Origin: Streptococcus sanguinis SK49
Lineage (GTDB): Bacteria; Bacillota; Bacilli; Lactobacillales; Streptococcaceae
Assembly (NCBI RefSeq): GCF_000212815.1
Contig: NZ_GL890985.1
Location: forward strand, 1,537,301 to 1,587,415
Direction: 5' to 3'
DNA length: 50,115 nt
The notes under the pieces were generated by a model. The model saw nothing but the letters and a program-made list of their open reading frames with translations. It ran no database searches and was not told the DNA's origin. The stretch's first letter is position 1, and each line of letters starts with the position of its first letter. Made by a program: the position numbers and the translations under genes. Shown here piece by piece: positions 36,047 through 45,015 of this stretch.

Positions 36047-36831
36047 TGGAAATGTTGAATTGCAGCTCTCAGCTCATCTGAGAGCTGTTTTTTGCTGTCC
36101 AACTGCACATAGACTTCTAATAAACAGGAACGAAAATTGGAAAAAGTAATGAAATCTTGGTTGTTTTCCAATGGAAAACTATGTGATTGAAGCCACAATC
36201 TCAATTCATGCTGCGACAGTTTTTTCTTTAAGACAGCTTGATAGAGCACCTGGGCTAAGCGCCAGTCCTCATCATTTCTGAAACGGACTGGAACTCTTTT
36301 AAAAACTTGATGAATGACCTCTAAAACCTCTGGCATCCTACTGGAGGGAAAGTCCGGATGACAAGCCACTTCTGTCAATAAGTCTGCTCCATGAGCGAAG
36401 GCATGAACCCAACCGTATTTCCTGGAGTAAGCCCTTGTGTCTCTTTCGACTGACAAGTAGGTTATCCCCTTATCTAGTAAATATTTTCTTTCTTGCACTG
36501 ATAAAGCCTGATAATACGAAGAGTTTGGATTACCATCGCAGTTTAAGAGATTGGCATAAAGTAAAGCTGTGAAAGAACGTGTTAAAGTAGCTTGACCATT
36601 TTTATCACTCTCGTAAAAAAGTCCTTGTCTTTTGACTGCTTCGTCAGCCAAAAAACGAAACTGTTCAGCTGAAAACTGTTCAGCCTGAAGTCCCCTTGCT
36701 AAGGACGAAAAGACTAACTCATCACGGATTGTCGCTTCTGGATGACCAATATGATCCAGTAACCATAAGATTTCTTCCTCATAATATAAAGGAGAAGCTT
36801 CTTCCAACTTCTTTCGTAAGTTTTGATACAT
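36040..36831 (-). CDS. DUF2785 family protein
   Basis: The 263-residue, mostly helical cytoplasmic protein carries the DUF2785 signature: IRDELVFSSLARGL, the RSFTALLYANLLNCDG segment, and GWVHAFAHGADLLTEVACHP, whose histidines and Asp are conserved. The function of the family is unknown. It has an AAGGA site 9 nt before the start. The last codons (KKQLSDELRAAI) are read through the hairpin that terminates the opposite phosphoesterase gene. Confidence 0.85.
   Translation of the reverse strand: MYQNLRKKLEEASPLYYEEEILWLLDHIGHPEATIRDELVFSSLARGLQAEQFSAEQFRFLADEAVKRQGLFYESDKNGQATLTRSFTALLYANLLNCDGNPNSSYYQALSVQERKYLLDKGITYLSVERDTRAYSRKYGWVHAFAHGADLLTEVACHPDFPSSRMPEVLEVIHQVFKRVPVRFRNDEDWRLAQVLYQAVLKKKLSQHELRLWLQSHSFPLENNQDFITFSNFRSCLLEVYVQLDSKKQLSDELRAAIQHFHY
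36062..36092 (+). terminator. Terminator of the phosphoesterase, inside the DUF2785 coding end
   Basis: CAGCTCTCAG (36062-36071) pairs perfectly with CTGAGAGCTG (36077-36086) around a 5-nt loop, followed by six T residues on the plus strand. The whole element is coding sequence on the minus strand. Confidence 0.9.
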
Positions 36832-36919
36832 ACTTTCACCGTCCTTTCGAGTTGCTTTCTTTAAATTTGATTATATCGTCTTGTACGCAAAAAAGCCATC
36901 CGCAGATGACTTTTTGCTG

Positions 36920-39616
36920 TTAAATAGCATTTTTATCCATACCTAATTTACGTTGGATGAACTTAACAATTTCAACAATAACAATCATGGCAAAGCTACC
37001 AATCAGAACAACTGCCCATTGTGACAAGTCTAGCTTGGTCACATGGAAAATCTTTTCCAGTGGGTCAATTACAATAGTTGAAATCAATAGGATGAAAGAA
37101 ACTAGGATAGACCAGTTAAAGGTCTTAGACTTGAATGGCCCAACTGTAAAGATAGACTGGTAAACAGATTTTACATTATAAGCATGGAAGAGCTGGATGA
37201 GGCCAAGCGTTGCAAAGGCCATTGTCAGAGCATCCGCATGGATAGCCTTGATATCACCGACATGGACGGGATTAGAGATAGCATAACCATAAACCGCCAG
37301 AACTAAAGCCCCTTGCAGGACACCCTGATAGATGATAGAGCTCATCACTCCACCTGAGAAGAAGCTAGACTTACGGCCGCGAGGCTTATGACTCATGACA
37401 CCTGGCTCAGCAGGTTCAACCCCCAGAGCAATGGCAGGGAAGGTATCCGTTACTAGGTTAATCCAAAGCAGATGAACTGGCTGCAGCACATCCCAACCAA
37501 AGAGGGTTGCTAAGAAAATAGTCAGCACCTCAGCTGTATTAGCTGAAAGGAGATACTGGATGGTCTTTTGAATATTAGAGAAGACCTTGCGTCCTTCTTC
37601 CACGGCTACAATGATGGTCGCAAAGTTATCATCTGCCAGAATCATGTCAGAGGCACCCTTAGATACTTCTGTACCTGTAATACCCATACCGATACCGATA
37701 TCGGCTGTCTTCAAAGCTGGTGCGTCATTGACACCATCACCTGTCATGGCTACGACCTTACCTTGGTTTTGCCAAGCTTTGACAATCCTTACCTTATGCT
37801 CAGGAGAAACTCGGGCATAGACAGAGTATTGGCTAACAACCTTTTCGAATTCCGCATCAGAAAGCTCATTGAGCTCTGCACCAGTTAGGACATGGTCTTC
37901 AGTATCTCCATCTTCGATGATACCCAAGCGCTTAGCGATAGCTTCTGCTGTATCCTGATGGTCACCGGTAATCATAATCGGACGAATACCTGCTTCCTTG
38001 GCTACACGAACCGCTTCTGCTGCCTCTGGACGCTCAGGGTCAATCATACCGATTAAACCAGTAAAGATTAAATCATTCTCTAGACTTTCAGATGTCAAGT
38101 CAGTCGGAACAGCATCGATAATCTTGTAGGCACCAGCCAGCACGCGCAGAGCTTGGTGAGCCATCTCTGAGTTGTTAGACTTAATCAGCTGTGAAGTAGC
38201 GTCATCAATCGTTGCAACATCTCCAGCCTTATCACGGGCAACACAGCGTTTCAATAGTTGATCTGGTGCTCCCTTGACTGCCACTAAGAATTTCCCATCT
38301 GGCAATGGATGGACAGTAGACATGAGCTTACGGTCTGAATCAAAGGGCAGCTCAGCTACACGAGGATATTTCTCTAAAAAGGCCTTCACATCATAGCCCT
38401 TGTCCAAAGCATACTGGATAAAGGCTGTTTCTGTTGGATCACCAATCAGCTTCCCTTCTTGATCAATCTTGGTATCATTGGCTAAGACAACTGAACGTAA
38501 GAGAGGCAGCTCCAAGCCAAGTTCAATATCTTGGCCAGCTTCATTCAGGACTCCGTCGTAAAAGACTTTTTCGACCGTCATCTTATTCATGGTCAGGGTA
38601 CCGGTCTTATCTGAAGCAATAATCTCCGTTGATCCCAAAGTCTCAACAGCTGGAAGCTTACGAACAATCGAATTCCGCTTAGCCAGAACCTGAGTTCCCA
38701 AAGCCAGCACGATGGTAACGATAGCAGGCAGACCTTCTGGAATAGCCGCAACTGCCAAGGCTACAGAGGTCATCAGCTCATCCAGTGGATTTTTACCTTG
38801 AATGAAGACACCGACTACAAAAGTCACTGCAGCAATCACCAAGATAGCATAGGTCAGAACCTTAGACAGACTATTAAGATTTTGCTTGAGCGGTGTATCC
38901 GTTTCATCCGCATCCTGCAACATACCTGCGATATGGCCGACTTCCGTATACATCCCTGTATTGACAACCAACCCAACACCACGACCATAGGTCACATTTG
39001 AGTTTTGAAAGGCCATATTCACACGGTCGCCAATACCAGCATCTGCAGCTACCTCAACAGTCAAATCTTTTTCAACCGGCACAGACTCACCTGTCAGAGC
39101 CGCTTCTTCGATTTTCAGTGAATTAGCTTCTAAAAGCCGCATATCTGCTGGGACAACATCACCGGCTTCCAGTCTAACGATATCACCAGGTACCAAGTCC
39201 TTAGAATCTACTTCTGTGACATGACCATCACGCAGGACACGTGCAGCCGGGCTGGACATGGATTTGAGAGCTGCAATGGCTTCTTCAGCCTTGCCCTCCT
39301 GATAGACACCGAAGATGGCATTGATGATTACGACTGCTAAGATGATTAAAGCATCTGCGATGTCTTCACCACCTGATGTGACAACAGACAAGACCGCTGC
39401 TACCAACAAGATAATAATCATCAAATCCTTGAACTGCTCCAAAAACTTCATTAAGAGAGATTTTTTCTCCCCTTCATCCAGTTCATTGCGGCCATAATCA
39501 GCTAAACGCTTGGCTGCTTCTTGACTGGACAAACCTTGCTCTGAAGCGTCCAAAGTTTTGAAAATTTCCTCAGGACTCTGGGTGTAAAAAGCTTGGCGCT
39601 TTTGTTCTTTTGACAA
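36920..39616 (-). CDS. mgtA: P-type Mn2+/Ca2+-exporting ATPase (MgtA/CaxP type)
   Basis: The 898-residue pump is a type II P-type ATPase: cation-transporter N domain (1-70), actuator motif EAALTGESVPVEK, membrane motif AAIPEGLPAIVTIVLALG, phosphorylation site SDKTGTLTMNKM, nucleotide-binding KGAPDQLLKR, hinge TGDGVNDAPALK, and a six-helix C-terminal block. PEGLPA and the C-terminal helices are typical of Ca2+ pumps (PacL/CaxP). The leader holds a yybP-ykoY manganese riboswitch, and a related streptococcal pump under such control was described as an Mn2+/Ca2+ exporter. The start is a TTG (39616) with AGGAGG upstream; this weaker start is unusual for such a large pump. Confidence 0.92.
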   Translation of the reverse strand: MSKEQKRQAFYTQSPEEIFKTLDASEQGLSSQEAAKRLADYGRNELDEGEKKSLLMKFLEQFKDLMIIILLVAAVLSVVTSGGEDIADALIILAVVIINAIFGVYQEGKAEEAIAALKSMSSPAARVLRDGHVTEVDSKDLVPGDIVRLEAGDVVPADMRLLEANSLKIEEAALTGESVPVEKDLTVEVAADAGIGDRVNMAFQNSNVTYGRGVGLVVNTGMYTEVGHIAGMLQDADETDTPLKQNLNSLSKVLTYAILVIAAVTFVVGVFIQGKNPLDELMTSVALAVAAIPEGLPAIVTIVLALGTQVLAKRNSIVRKLPAVETLGSTEIIASDKTGTLTMNKMTVEKVFYDGVLNEAGQDIELGLELPLLRSVVLANDTKIDQEGKLIGDPTETAFIQYALDKGYDVKAFLEKYPRVAELPFDSDRKLMSTVHPLPDGKFLVAVKGAPDQLLKRCVARDKAGDVATIDDATSQLIKSNNSEMAHQALRVLAGAYKIIDAVPTDLTSESLENDLIFTGLIGMIDPERPEAAEAVRVAKEAGIRPIMITGDHQDTAEAIAKRLGIIEDGDTEDHVLTGAELNELSDAEFEKVVSQYSVYARVSPEHKVRIVKAWQNQGKVVAMTGDGVNDAPALKTADIGIGMGITGTEVSKGASDMILADDNFATIIVAVEEGRKVFSNIQKTIQYLLSANTAEVLTIFLATLFGWDVLQPVHLLWINLVTDTFPAIALGVEPAEPGVMSHKPRGRKSSFFSGGVMSSIIYQGVLQGALVLAVYGYAISNPVHVGDIKAIHADALTMAFATLGLIQLFHAYNVKSVYQSIFTVGPFKSKTFNWSILVSFILLISTIVIDPLEKIFHVTKLDLSQWAVVLIGSFAMIVIVEIVKFIQRKLGMDKNAI

Positions 39617-39713
39617 TGTATTCCTCCTCTTGGCCTCTTTTATTTCTGAACTTTTCTAACCACTACGACTCATCATCTCAAGCCGAATCAGTCATATCCA
39701 AAAAGTCAGAAAC

Positions 39714-39822
39714 AAAAAAGAGACCTGTTTATTAACAAGTCTCGCTATTTCATACAAGGCCGGAAATTTCTTTCGTATTGACGACCTTGTAACGGTTATT
39801 CCGTTAGCTACTCCCTTGAGTA
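39714..39822 (-). promoter_or_regulatory. yybP-ykoY manganese riboswitch with intrinsic terminator
   Basis: On the minus strand the leader reads CTCAAGGGAGTAGCT (39806-39820), then helices, then AGCGAGACTTG (39736-39746): the conserved 5' and 3' halves of the yybP-ykoY Mn2+ aptamer. The end of the aptamer also forms the first arm of a terminator: GAGACTTGTT (39743-39734) pairs with AACAGGTCTC (39729-39720), with one mismatch, and six T residues follow. The GAGACTTG arm cannot serve both structures, so Mn2+ binding should hold it in the aptamer and let transcription pass into the pump gene: an ON switch. Confidence 0.88.
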
Positions 39823-39828
39823 AAAACT

Positions 39829-39834
39829 ATTATA
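39829..39834 (-). promoter_or_regulatory. Extended -10 promoter of the riboswitch-mgtA transcript
   Basis: The minus strand reads TTTGGTATAAT, with TG-g before a perfect TATAAT. The predicted start is near 39822, right at the beginning of the aptamer. Confidence 0.6.
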
Positions 39835-39900
39835 CCAAATTTTCAAGCTTTTGCAAGGGGAAACATTATGATTTTCAAGAGTTTTCTTGGAGAATAGCAA

Positions 39901-40293
39901 TTAACCCCAGCTAATCTCCATTTCATAGCTGGCAAAAATCTGCTCTCCATCAACAGTTTTCAGCTGATAATGAAGTTGCAGGACTTGATTAGTAAAATCA
40001 ACCTTATAGAAAGAAGTATCGGTCACAAACTGCTGCATGCCCACAGGTGTATGGATGCCAACCAGCGCCTGCCCTTGACTGATGAAGCGCATGATAGACT
40101 TAGGCTCAGAAAAGCGCGTCATAACCAGCTCTTTATCGTGAAACTTCAGAACTACTTTCTCTCCTTCCTCATTCTTGTATAGCAGATAGTGATAGTCTCC
40201 TTTTTGCATCCAGTCCGTATCGTAGACCTGATCGATTAGCTCGGTATGCCCGTCCAGCTGGATTTGATTTTTTATTCTGATTTGCATCTTCAT
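39901..40293 (-). CDS. DUF1934 family beta-barrel protein
   Basis: The 130-residue protein matches the DUF1934 (YwiB) family: MQIRIKNQIQLDGHTELIDQVYDTDW, then alternating strands through LLYKNEEGEKVVLKFHDKELVMTR, and a final LQLHYQLKTVDGEQIFASYEMEISW. Members form a small lipocalin-like barrel and have no known function. Either ATG at 40293 or 40287 could start it; neither has a strong ribosome site. It is divergent from the HD-hydrolase gene, 109 nt apart. Confidence 0.82.
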   Translation of the reverse strand: MKMQIRIKNQIQLDGHTELIDQVYDTDWMQKGDYHYLLYKNEEGEKVVLKFHDKELVMTRFSEPKSIMRFISQGQALVGIHTPVGMQQFVTDTSFYKVDFTNQVLQLHYQLKTVDGEQIFASYEMEISWG

Positions 40294-40390
40294 CTCATTT
40301 CTGTTTTTCTTTCCCTATTTTATCAAAAAAAGGACAAAATTGCTCTTCTTTCAGTCGCAGCTTTGATTTTTTTCCTACTATGATTTATGG

Positions 40391-40396
40391 TATAAT
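40391..40396 (+). promoter_or_regulatory. Extended -10 promoter 6 nt before the HD-hydrolase start
   Basis: TATGGTATAAT, the full extended -10 consensus, is followed by 6 nt and then the ATG at 40403. Transcription should start on the A of the ATG. This is the clearest of the predicted leaderless starts. Confidence 0.65.
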
Positions 40397-40402
40397 GGTA
40401 GC

Positions 40403-41704
40403 ATGATTGAAAAAGTATTTCGGGACCCGGTTCATAACTATGTTCATGTGGACCATCAGGTTATCTATGATTTAATCAATACTAAAGAATTTCAACGACT
40501 GCGCCGCATCAAACAGCTGGGTACTTCTGGCTATACTTTCCACGGCGGGGAGCACAGCCGTTTTTCGCATTGTCTGGGAGCTTATGAGATTGCCCGGCGC
40601 ATCACTAAGATTTTCAATGAAAAATACCAAGCCAACTGGGACAGCCACGAAAGCCTGCTGACCATGACAGCTGCTCTCCTGCATGACTTGGGACACGGAG
40701 CTTATTCACACACTTTCGAGCGTCTTTTTGACACTAATCACGAGGACATTACGCGGCAAATCATCACTAGTCCTGAAACAGAGATTCATCAGGTCCTGGT
40801 GCAGGTTTCGCCGGATTTCCCAGAAAAGGTAGCTAGCGTCATCAACCATACCTATCCCAATAAGCAGGTGGTCCAGCTGATTTCCAGCCAAATTGATGTG
40901 GATCGGATGGATTATCTCTTGCGAGATTCCTTCTTTACTGGTGCTTCCTATGGACAATTTGACTTAACCAGAATTTTACGAGTGATTTGTCCTGTAGAGA
41001 ACGGCATCGCCTTCAAGCGCAATGGCATGCATGCGGTAGAAGACTACGTAGTCAGCCGCTACCAGATGTACATGCAGGTCTATTTCCACCCAGCTAGCCG
41101 TGCTATGGAAGTTCTGCTGCAAAATCTGCTCAAGCGAGCCAAGTTTCTCTATCCGGCTCAGAAGGATTATTTTGCGCTGTCATCGCCCAATCTCATTCCA
41201 TTCTTTGAAAACAGAGTGACCCTGCAGGATTATCTGGCCTTGGATGATGGTGTTATGAATACCTATTTCCAAGTTTGGATGACTAGTCCAGACAAGATTT
41301 TATCTGACTTGGCTCAGCGTTTCATCAACCGCAAGGTCTTTAAGTCTATCGTCTTCTCTCAGGAAAACGAAGCGCATTTGGATATCATGCGAGACCTAGT
41401 TGGACAGGTTGGTTTTGATCCTGATTACTATACTGCTATCCATCGTAATTTTGATTTGCCTTACGATTTCTACCGGCCTGACGTTGAAAAACCCCGGACC
41501 CAGATAGAAATCCTGCAAAAAGATGGCAGCTTAGCAGAACTGTCCAGCCTGTCTCCTATCGTTCATTCGCTAGCCGGGACCAGACAGGGTGATAATCGCT
41601 TTTACTTCCCCAAGGAAATGCTGGCAGAGACGGGACTTTTCAGCGAAAAAAACCATACCTTTATGAACTATATCAAAAACGACCAATTTACCTACGGAGA
41701 ATAA
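40403..41704 (+). CDS. HD-domain phosphohydrolase (YwfO/dNTPase-like)
   Basis: The 433-residue cytoplasmic protein begins MIEKVFRDPVHNYVHVDHQVIYDLINTKEFQRLRRIKQ and has the HD metal site in HSRFSHCLGAYEIA, LLHDLGHGAYSHTFE and the Asp in SSQIDVDRMDYLLRDS. This is the SAMHD1/dGTPase-like group of Firmicutes; the related enterococcal protein is a dNTP triphosphohydrolase, so control of dNTP pools is a reasonable inference. It leads a plus-strand run with a Cof phosphatase (1 nt later), murM and murN, all so close that they form one operon, started from a leaderless promoter. Confidence 0.92.
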   Translation: MIEKVFRDPVHNYVHVDHQVIYDLINTKEFQRLRRIKQLGTSGYTFHGGEHSRFSHCLGAYEIARRITKIFNEKYQANWDSHESLLTMTAALLHDLGHGAYSHTFERLFDTNHEDITRQIITSPETEIHQVLVQVSPDFPEKVASVINHTYPNKQVVQLISSQIDVDRMDYLLRDSFFTGASYGQFDLTRILRVICPVENGIAFKRNGMHAVEDYVVSRYQMYMQVYFHPASRAMEVLLQNLLKRAKFLYPAQKDYFALSSPNLIPFFENRVTLQDYLALDDGVMNTYFQVWMTSPDKILSDLAQRFINRKVFKSIVFSQENEAHLDIMRDLVGQVGFDPDYYTAIHRNFDLPYDFYRPDVEKPRTQIEILQKDGSLAELSSLSPIVHSLAGTRQGDNRFYFPKEMLAETGLFSEKNHTFMNYIKNDQFTYGE

Positions 41705-41705
41705 T

Positions 41706-42515
41706 ATGTCTATCAAATTAGTTGCCGTTGATATTGACGGTACCCTTTTAAATAACCAAAAAGAAATCACTCCTGAAGTCTTCAGCGCTGTTCAGGATGC
41801 CAAGGCTGCTGGTGTCAAAATCGTTATTGCAACCGGCCGTCCTATTGCGGGTGTTCAAAAGCTTCTCGAGGAGCTAGAGCTTAATCAGCCAGACAACTAT
41901 GTAGTTACCTTCAACGGCGGACTGGTGCAGGATACTGTCACAGGTCAAGAATTAATCAAAGAAACACTGACTTATGATGACTATCTGGATATCGAACCGC
42001 TCGGGCGAAAATTAGGTGTCCACATGCATGCCATCACCAAGGACGGCATTTATACAGCTAATCGTAACATCGGCAAGTACACTGTTTACGAGTCCAATCT
42101 GGTCAGCATGCCTATCTTCTATCGCACACCTGAAGAAATGGTCAATAAAGAAATCGTTAAATGCATGTATATTGATGAGCCAGAAATTCTGGATGCGGCC
42201 ATTGCCAAGCTGCCACCGGAATTAGCCGAAAAATATACACTGGTCAAGTCAGCTCCTTTCTATCTGGAAATTGTCAAAAAGACTGTCAATAAAGGAGCTG
42301 CTATCCTTCATCTGGCTGAAAAGCTTGGCTTGAGCAAGGAGCAGACCATGGCTATCGGTGATGAAGAAAACGACCGCGCCATGCTGGAAGCTGTTGGCTC
42401 TCCTGTTGTCATGGAAAACGGCAAGGAAGAACTCAAGAAAATCGCCAAATATATCACCAAATCGAACGACGAATCCGGCGTAGCACACGCCATTAGAGAG
42501 TGGGTTTTAAAATAA
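41706..42515 (+). CDS. Cof-type HAD-IIB sugar phosphatase
   Basis: The 269-residue protein has HAD motif I VAVDIDGTLLNNQKEITPE, motif II IVIATGRPIAGVQKLL, the Cof-type alpha/beta cap in the middle, the motif III Lys near KKTVNKGAAILHLAEKLGL, and motif IV AIGDEENDRAMLEA. It is closest to the YidA/Cof group that removes phosphate from sugar phosphates and other small metabolites. It follows the HD gene with a GGAGAATA site and overlaps the murM start by one base (TAATG). Confidence 0.92.
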   Translation: MSIKLVAVDIDGTLLNNQKEITPEVFSAVQDAKAAGVKIVIATGRPIAGVQKLLEELELNQPDNYVVTFNGGLVQDTVTGQELIKETLTYDDYLDIEPLGRKLGVHMHAITKDGIYTANRNIGKYTVYESNLVSMPIFYRTPEEMVNKEIVKCMYIDEPEILDAAIAKLPPELAEKYTLVKSAPFYLEIVKKTVNKGAAILHLAEKLGLSKEQTMAIGDEENDRAMLEAVGSPVVMENGKEELKKIAKYITKSNDESGVAHAIREWVLK

Positions 42516-43729
42516 TGTTTAGCTACAAAATTGGAATTTCAGCTCAGGAACACGACGATTTTGTCACGGCTCATCCGCAGGCCAATCTTCTGCAGAGCTC
42601 AGCCTGGGCTCAGATTAAGGACAACTGGGAAAACGAACGCTTGGGCTTCTATAAAGACGACCACTTGGTTGCTGCAGCCAGTGTCTTGATCAAACCACTG
42701 CCCTTGGGGATGACCATGCTTTATATTCCGCGCGGTCCCATAATGGACTATGGTGACAAGGAGCTGCTGACCTTTGTTTTGGCCTCGCTCAAGAAATTTG
42801 CCAAGGAGAAAAAAGCGCTCTTTATCAAGTTTGACCCTAGCCTCTTTCTGGCAGAAAGCAAGATGGGCGGTGAATTGCAAGACAAGGCAGAAACGATTGA
42901 GCTGATTCAACAGTTACAGGAAGCAGGCGCTGTCTGGGTCGGACGGACTGAGTCTCTGGACGAAACCATTCAGCCTCGCTTGCAGGCCAATATTCATAAA
43001 GAAGATTTCAGCGAAGAGTTGCTTTCTAAAAGTACTCGCCAGGCTATTCGTACAGCCCGTAACAAAGGCATTCAAATCCAATTTGGTGGAGCAGAATTAC
43101 TGGACGACTTTTCAGGCCTGATGAAGAAGACAGAAAACAGAAAAAACATCCACCTACGCGGCAAAGACTATTACCAAAAACTCTTGGAAACTTATCCTGA
43201 GCACTCCTATGTCACCTTGTCCACTATTGATCTAAAGGCACGATTGGAAGACTTGCAGGCTCAGCTGACTAAGACACTTAAAGAAGCAGAGAAATTTACC
43301 GAGAAAACCAAGCCTGGCAAGATTGAGAATAACCAGCAAGAACAAAAACGTCTCCAAGAAGAAATTGACTTCCTGCAGGACAAAATCAGCCAAGGTGCTG
43401 CTGTCGTTCCCCTGTCTGGCACCTTGGTCTTAGAATACGGCAAGACTTCTGAAAATATCTATGCTGGAATGGACGAGGAATACCGTCGTTACCAGCCAGC
43501 CATCATCACTTGGTACGAAACGGCCAAACATGCTTTTGAGCGCGGAGCGGATTGGCAAAATATGGGCGGAATCGAAAACGACCTCAAGGGTGGTCTCTAC
43601 AGCTTTAAATCCAAGTTCAATCCGACCATTGAGGAATTTGCTGGTGAGTTTAACCTGCCAACTAATCCTCTCTACCACCTCTCCAATCTGGCCTACACTA
43701 TCAGAAAGAAACTGCGCAGCAAGCATTAA
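42515..43729 (+). CDS. murM: tRNA-dependent peptidoglycan branching enzyme MurM
   Basis: The 404-residue FemABX-family enzyme adds the first residue (L-Ala or L-Ser) from aminoacyl-tRNA to the lysine side chain of lipid II, at the inner face of the membrane. It shows the FemAB signatures QANLLQSSAWAQIKDNW, LYIPRGPIMDYGD, LSKSTRQAIRTARNKGI, YAGMDEEYRRYQPAIITWYE and NMGGIENDLKGGLYSFKSKFNP, and a charged coiled-coil arm at about 235-300 that resembles the seryl-tRNA-synthetase-like arm. It is very like the pneumococcal MurM. The start is the ATG overlapping the Cof stop codon, not the GTG at 42500. Such branching affects penicillin resistance and lysis. Confidence 0.92.
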   Translation: MFSYKIGISAQEHDDFVTAHPQANLLQSSAWAQIKDNWENERLGFYKDDHLVAAASVLIKPLPLGMTMLYIPRGPIMDYGDKELLTFVLASLKKFAKEKKALFIKFDPSLFLAESKMGGELQDKAETIELIQQLQEAGAVWVGRTESLDETIQPRLQANIHKEDFSEELLSKSTRQAIRTARNKGIQIQFGGAELLDDFSGLMKKTENRKNIHLRGKDYYQKLLETYPEHSYVTLSTIDLKARLEDLQAQLTKTLKEAEKFTEKTKPGKIENNQQEQKRLQEEIDFLQDKISQGAAVVPLSGTLVLEYGKTSENIYAGMDEEYRRYQPAIITWYETAKHAFERGADWQNMGGIENDLKGGLYSFKSKFNPTIEEFAGEFNLPTNPLYHLSNLAYTIRKKLRSKH

Positions 43730-43743
43730 CAGAAAGGAAGCCT

Positions 43744-44979
43744 ATGACCTTTAAACTTCTCAACCAAGAAGAATTCATCCAGCATACCTCAGCTAGTTCC
43801 CAACGCTCTTTCATGCAGACAGTGGAAATGGCAGAGCTGCTGAGCAAGCGGGGCTTCAGTACCCAGTATGTCGGCTACACTGACCCGCAGGGACAGGTCG
43901 TAGTGTCAGCTGTCCTCTACAGTATGCCGATGACTGGCGGCCTCCATATGGAAATCAACTGCGGCCCTGTCTCTACCGATGCTCAATACTTGACTCCCTT
44001 CTATCAAGCTTTGCAGGCTTACGCTAAAAAAGAAGGCGCTCTAGAGCTCATCATCAAGCCCTACGAGACTTATCAGACCTTTGACAGCAATGGCCAGCCC
44101 ACATCTGATGAAAAAGTCGAGCTTATCCAGCAACTGATTGATTTGGGCTTTGTCTTTGACGGCTTACAGACAGGCTATCCAGGCGGGGAGCCTGATTGGC
44201 ATTATGTCAAAAACTTAGCTGGTCTGACAGAGAAAGACTTGCTCAAGTCCTTCAGTAAAAACGGCAAGGCGACCGTCAAAAAGGCGAATACCTTTGGTAT
44301 CAAGCTAAAAAGACTGGAACGTGACCAACTCAGCATTTTCAAAGACATCACAGCTTCTACTTCTGACCGGAGGGAATACGATGACAAGCCACTAGACTAC
44401 TATCAAGATTTTTATGATAGCTTTGGTCTGCAGGCGGACTTTATGACAGCCAGTCTCAACTTCAAGGACTATCTTCAGAACTTACAAAAAGACCAAGAGA
44501 AACTGGGCCAGAAAATCCAGAAACTGCAGGCGGACTTAGAAAACAATCCTCAATCTGAAAAGAAACAAAATCAGCTGCGAGAGCTTTCCAGCCAGTTTGA
44601 TAGCTTTGAAACTCGCAAAGCAGAGGCCCAAGAGCTGATTGACAAGTATGGCGACCAAGACCAAATTCTGGCTGCCAGCCTCTTTATCTACACCCCCCAG
44701 GAAGCAACCTATCTCTTCAGCGGCTCCTATCCTGAGTTTAATAAATTCTACGCTCCAGCCCTGCTGCAGGAATACGTTATGACCGAAAGTATCAAGAGAG
44801 GCATTCCATTTTATAATTTCCTCGGCATTATGGGAATTTTCGACGGTTCTGACGGTGTCCTGCGCTTCAAACAAAACTTCAACGGCTTCATCGTTCGAAA
44901 AATGGGAACTTTCCGTTATTATCCTAACCCTCTCAAGTTTAAGTTGCTTCAGCTCATAAAGAAAATTCTAAGACGTTAA
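43744..44979 (+). CDS. murN: Peptidoglycan branching enzyme MurN
   Basis: The 411-residue FemABX enzyme is expected to add the second residue (L-Ala) to the MurM product. It starts MTFKLLNQEEFIQHTSASSQRSFMQT and has EINCGPVSTDAQYLTPFYQALQAYA, FDGLQTGYPGGEPDWHYVKNL, LLKSFSKNGKATVKKANTFGI, SATYLFSG-like AATYLFSGSYPEFNKFYAP and FLGIMGIFDGSDGVLRFKQNFNG, with a coiled-coil arm at about 245-305. Sequence and order after murM match pneumococcus. It has an AAAGGAAG site and closes the operon at a strong hairpin. The exact side-chain residue added is inferred. Confidence 0.93.
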   Translation: MTFKLLNQEEFIQHTSASSQRSFMQTVEMAELLSKRGFSTQYVGYTDPQGQVVVSAVLYSMPMTGGLHMEINCGPVSTDAQYLTPFYQALQAYAKKEGALELIIKPYETYQTFDSNGQPTSDEKVELIQQLIDLGFVFDGLQTGYPGGEPDWHYVKNLAGLTEKDLLKSFSKNGKATVKKANTFGIKLKRLERDQLSIFKDITASTSDRREYDDKPLDYYQDFYDSFGLQADFMTASLNFKDYLQNLQKDQEKLGQKIQKLQADLENNPQSEKKQNQLRELSSQFDSFETRKAEAQELIDKYGDQDQILAASLFIYTPQEATYLFSGSYPEFNKFYAPALLQEYVMTESIKRGIPFYNFLGIMGIFDGSDGVLRFKQNFNGFIVRKMGTFRYYPNPLKFKLLQLIKKILRR

Positions 44980-44983
44980 AAAA

Positions 44984-45008
44984 AGCCAAGGTTTCCCTTG
45001 GTTTTTTT
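44984..45008. terminator. Terminator of murN, also usable from the opposite strand
   Basis: CCAAGG (44986-44991) pairs with CCTTGG (44996-45001) around a 4-nt loop, with eight T residues after it on the plus strand and seven A residues before it. It lies between murN and the convergent hydrolase gene. Confidence 0.85.
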
Positions 45009-45015
45009 TACGTGT

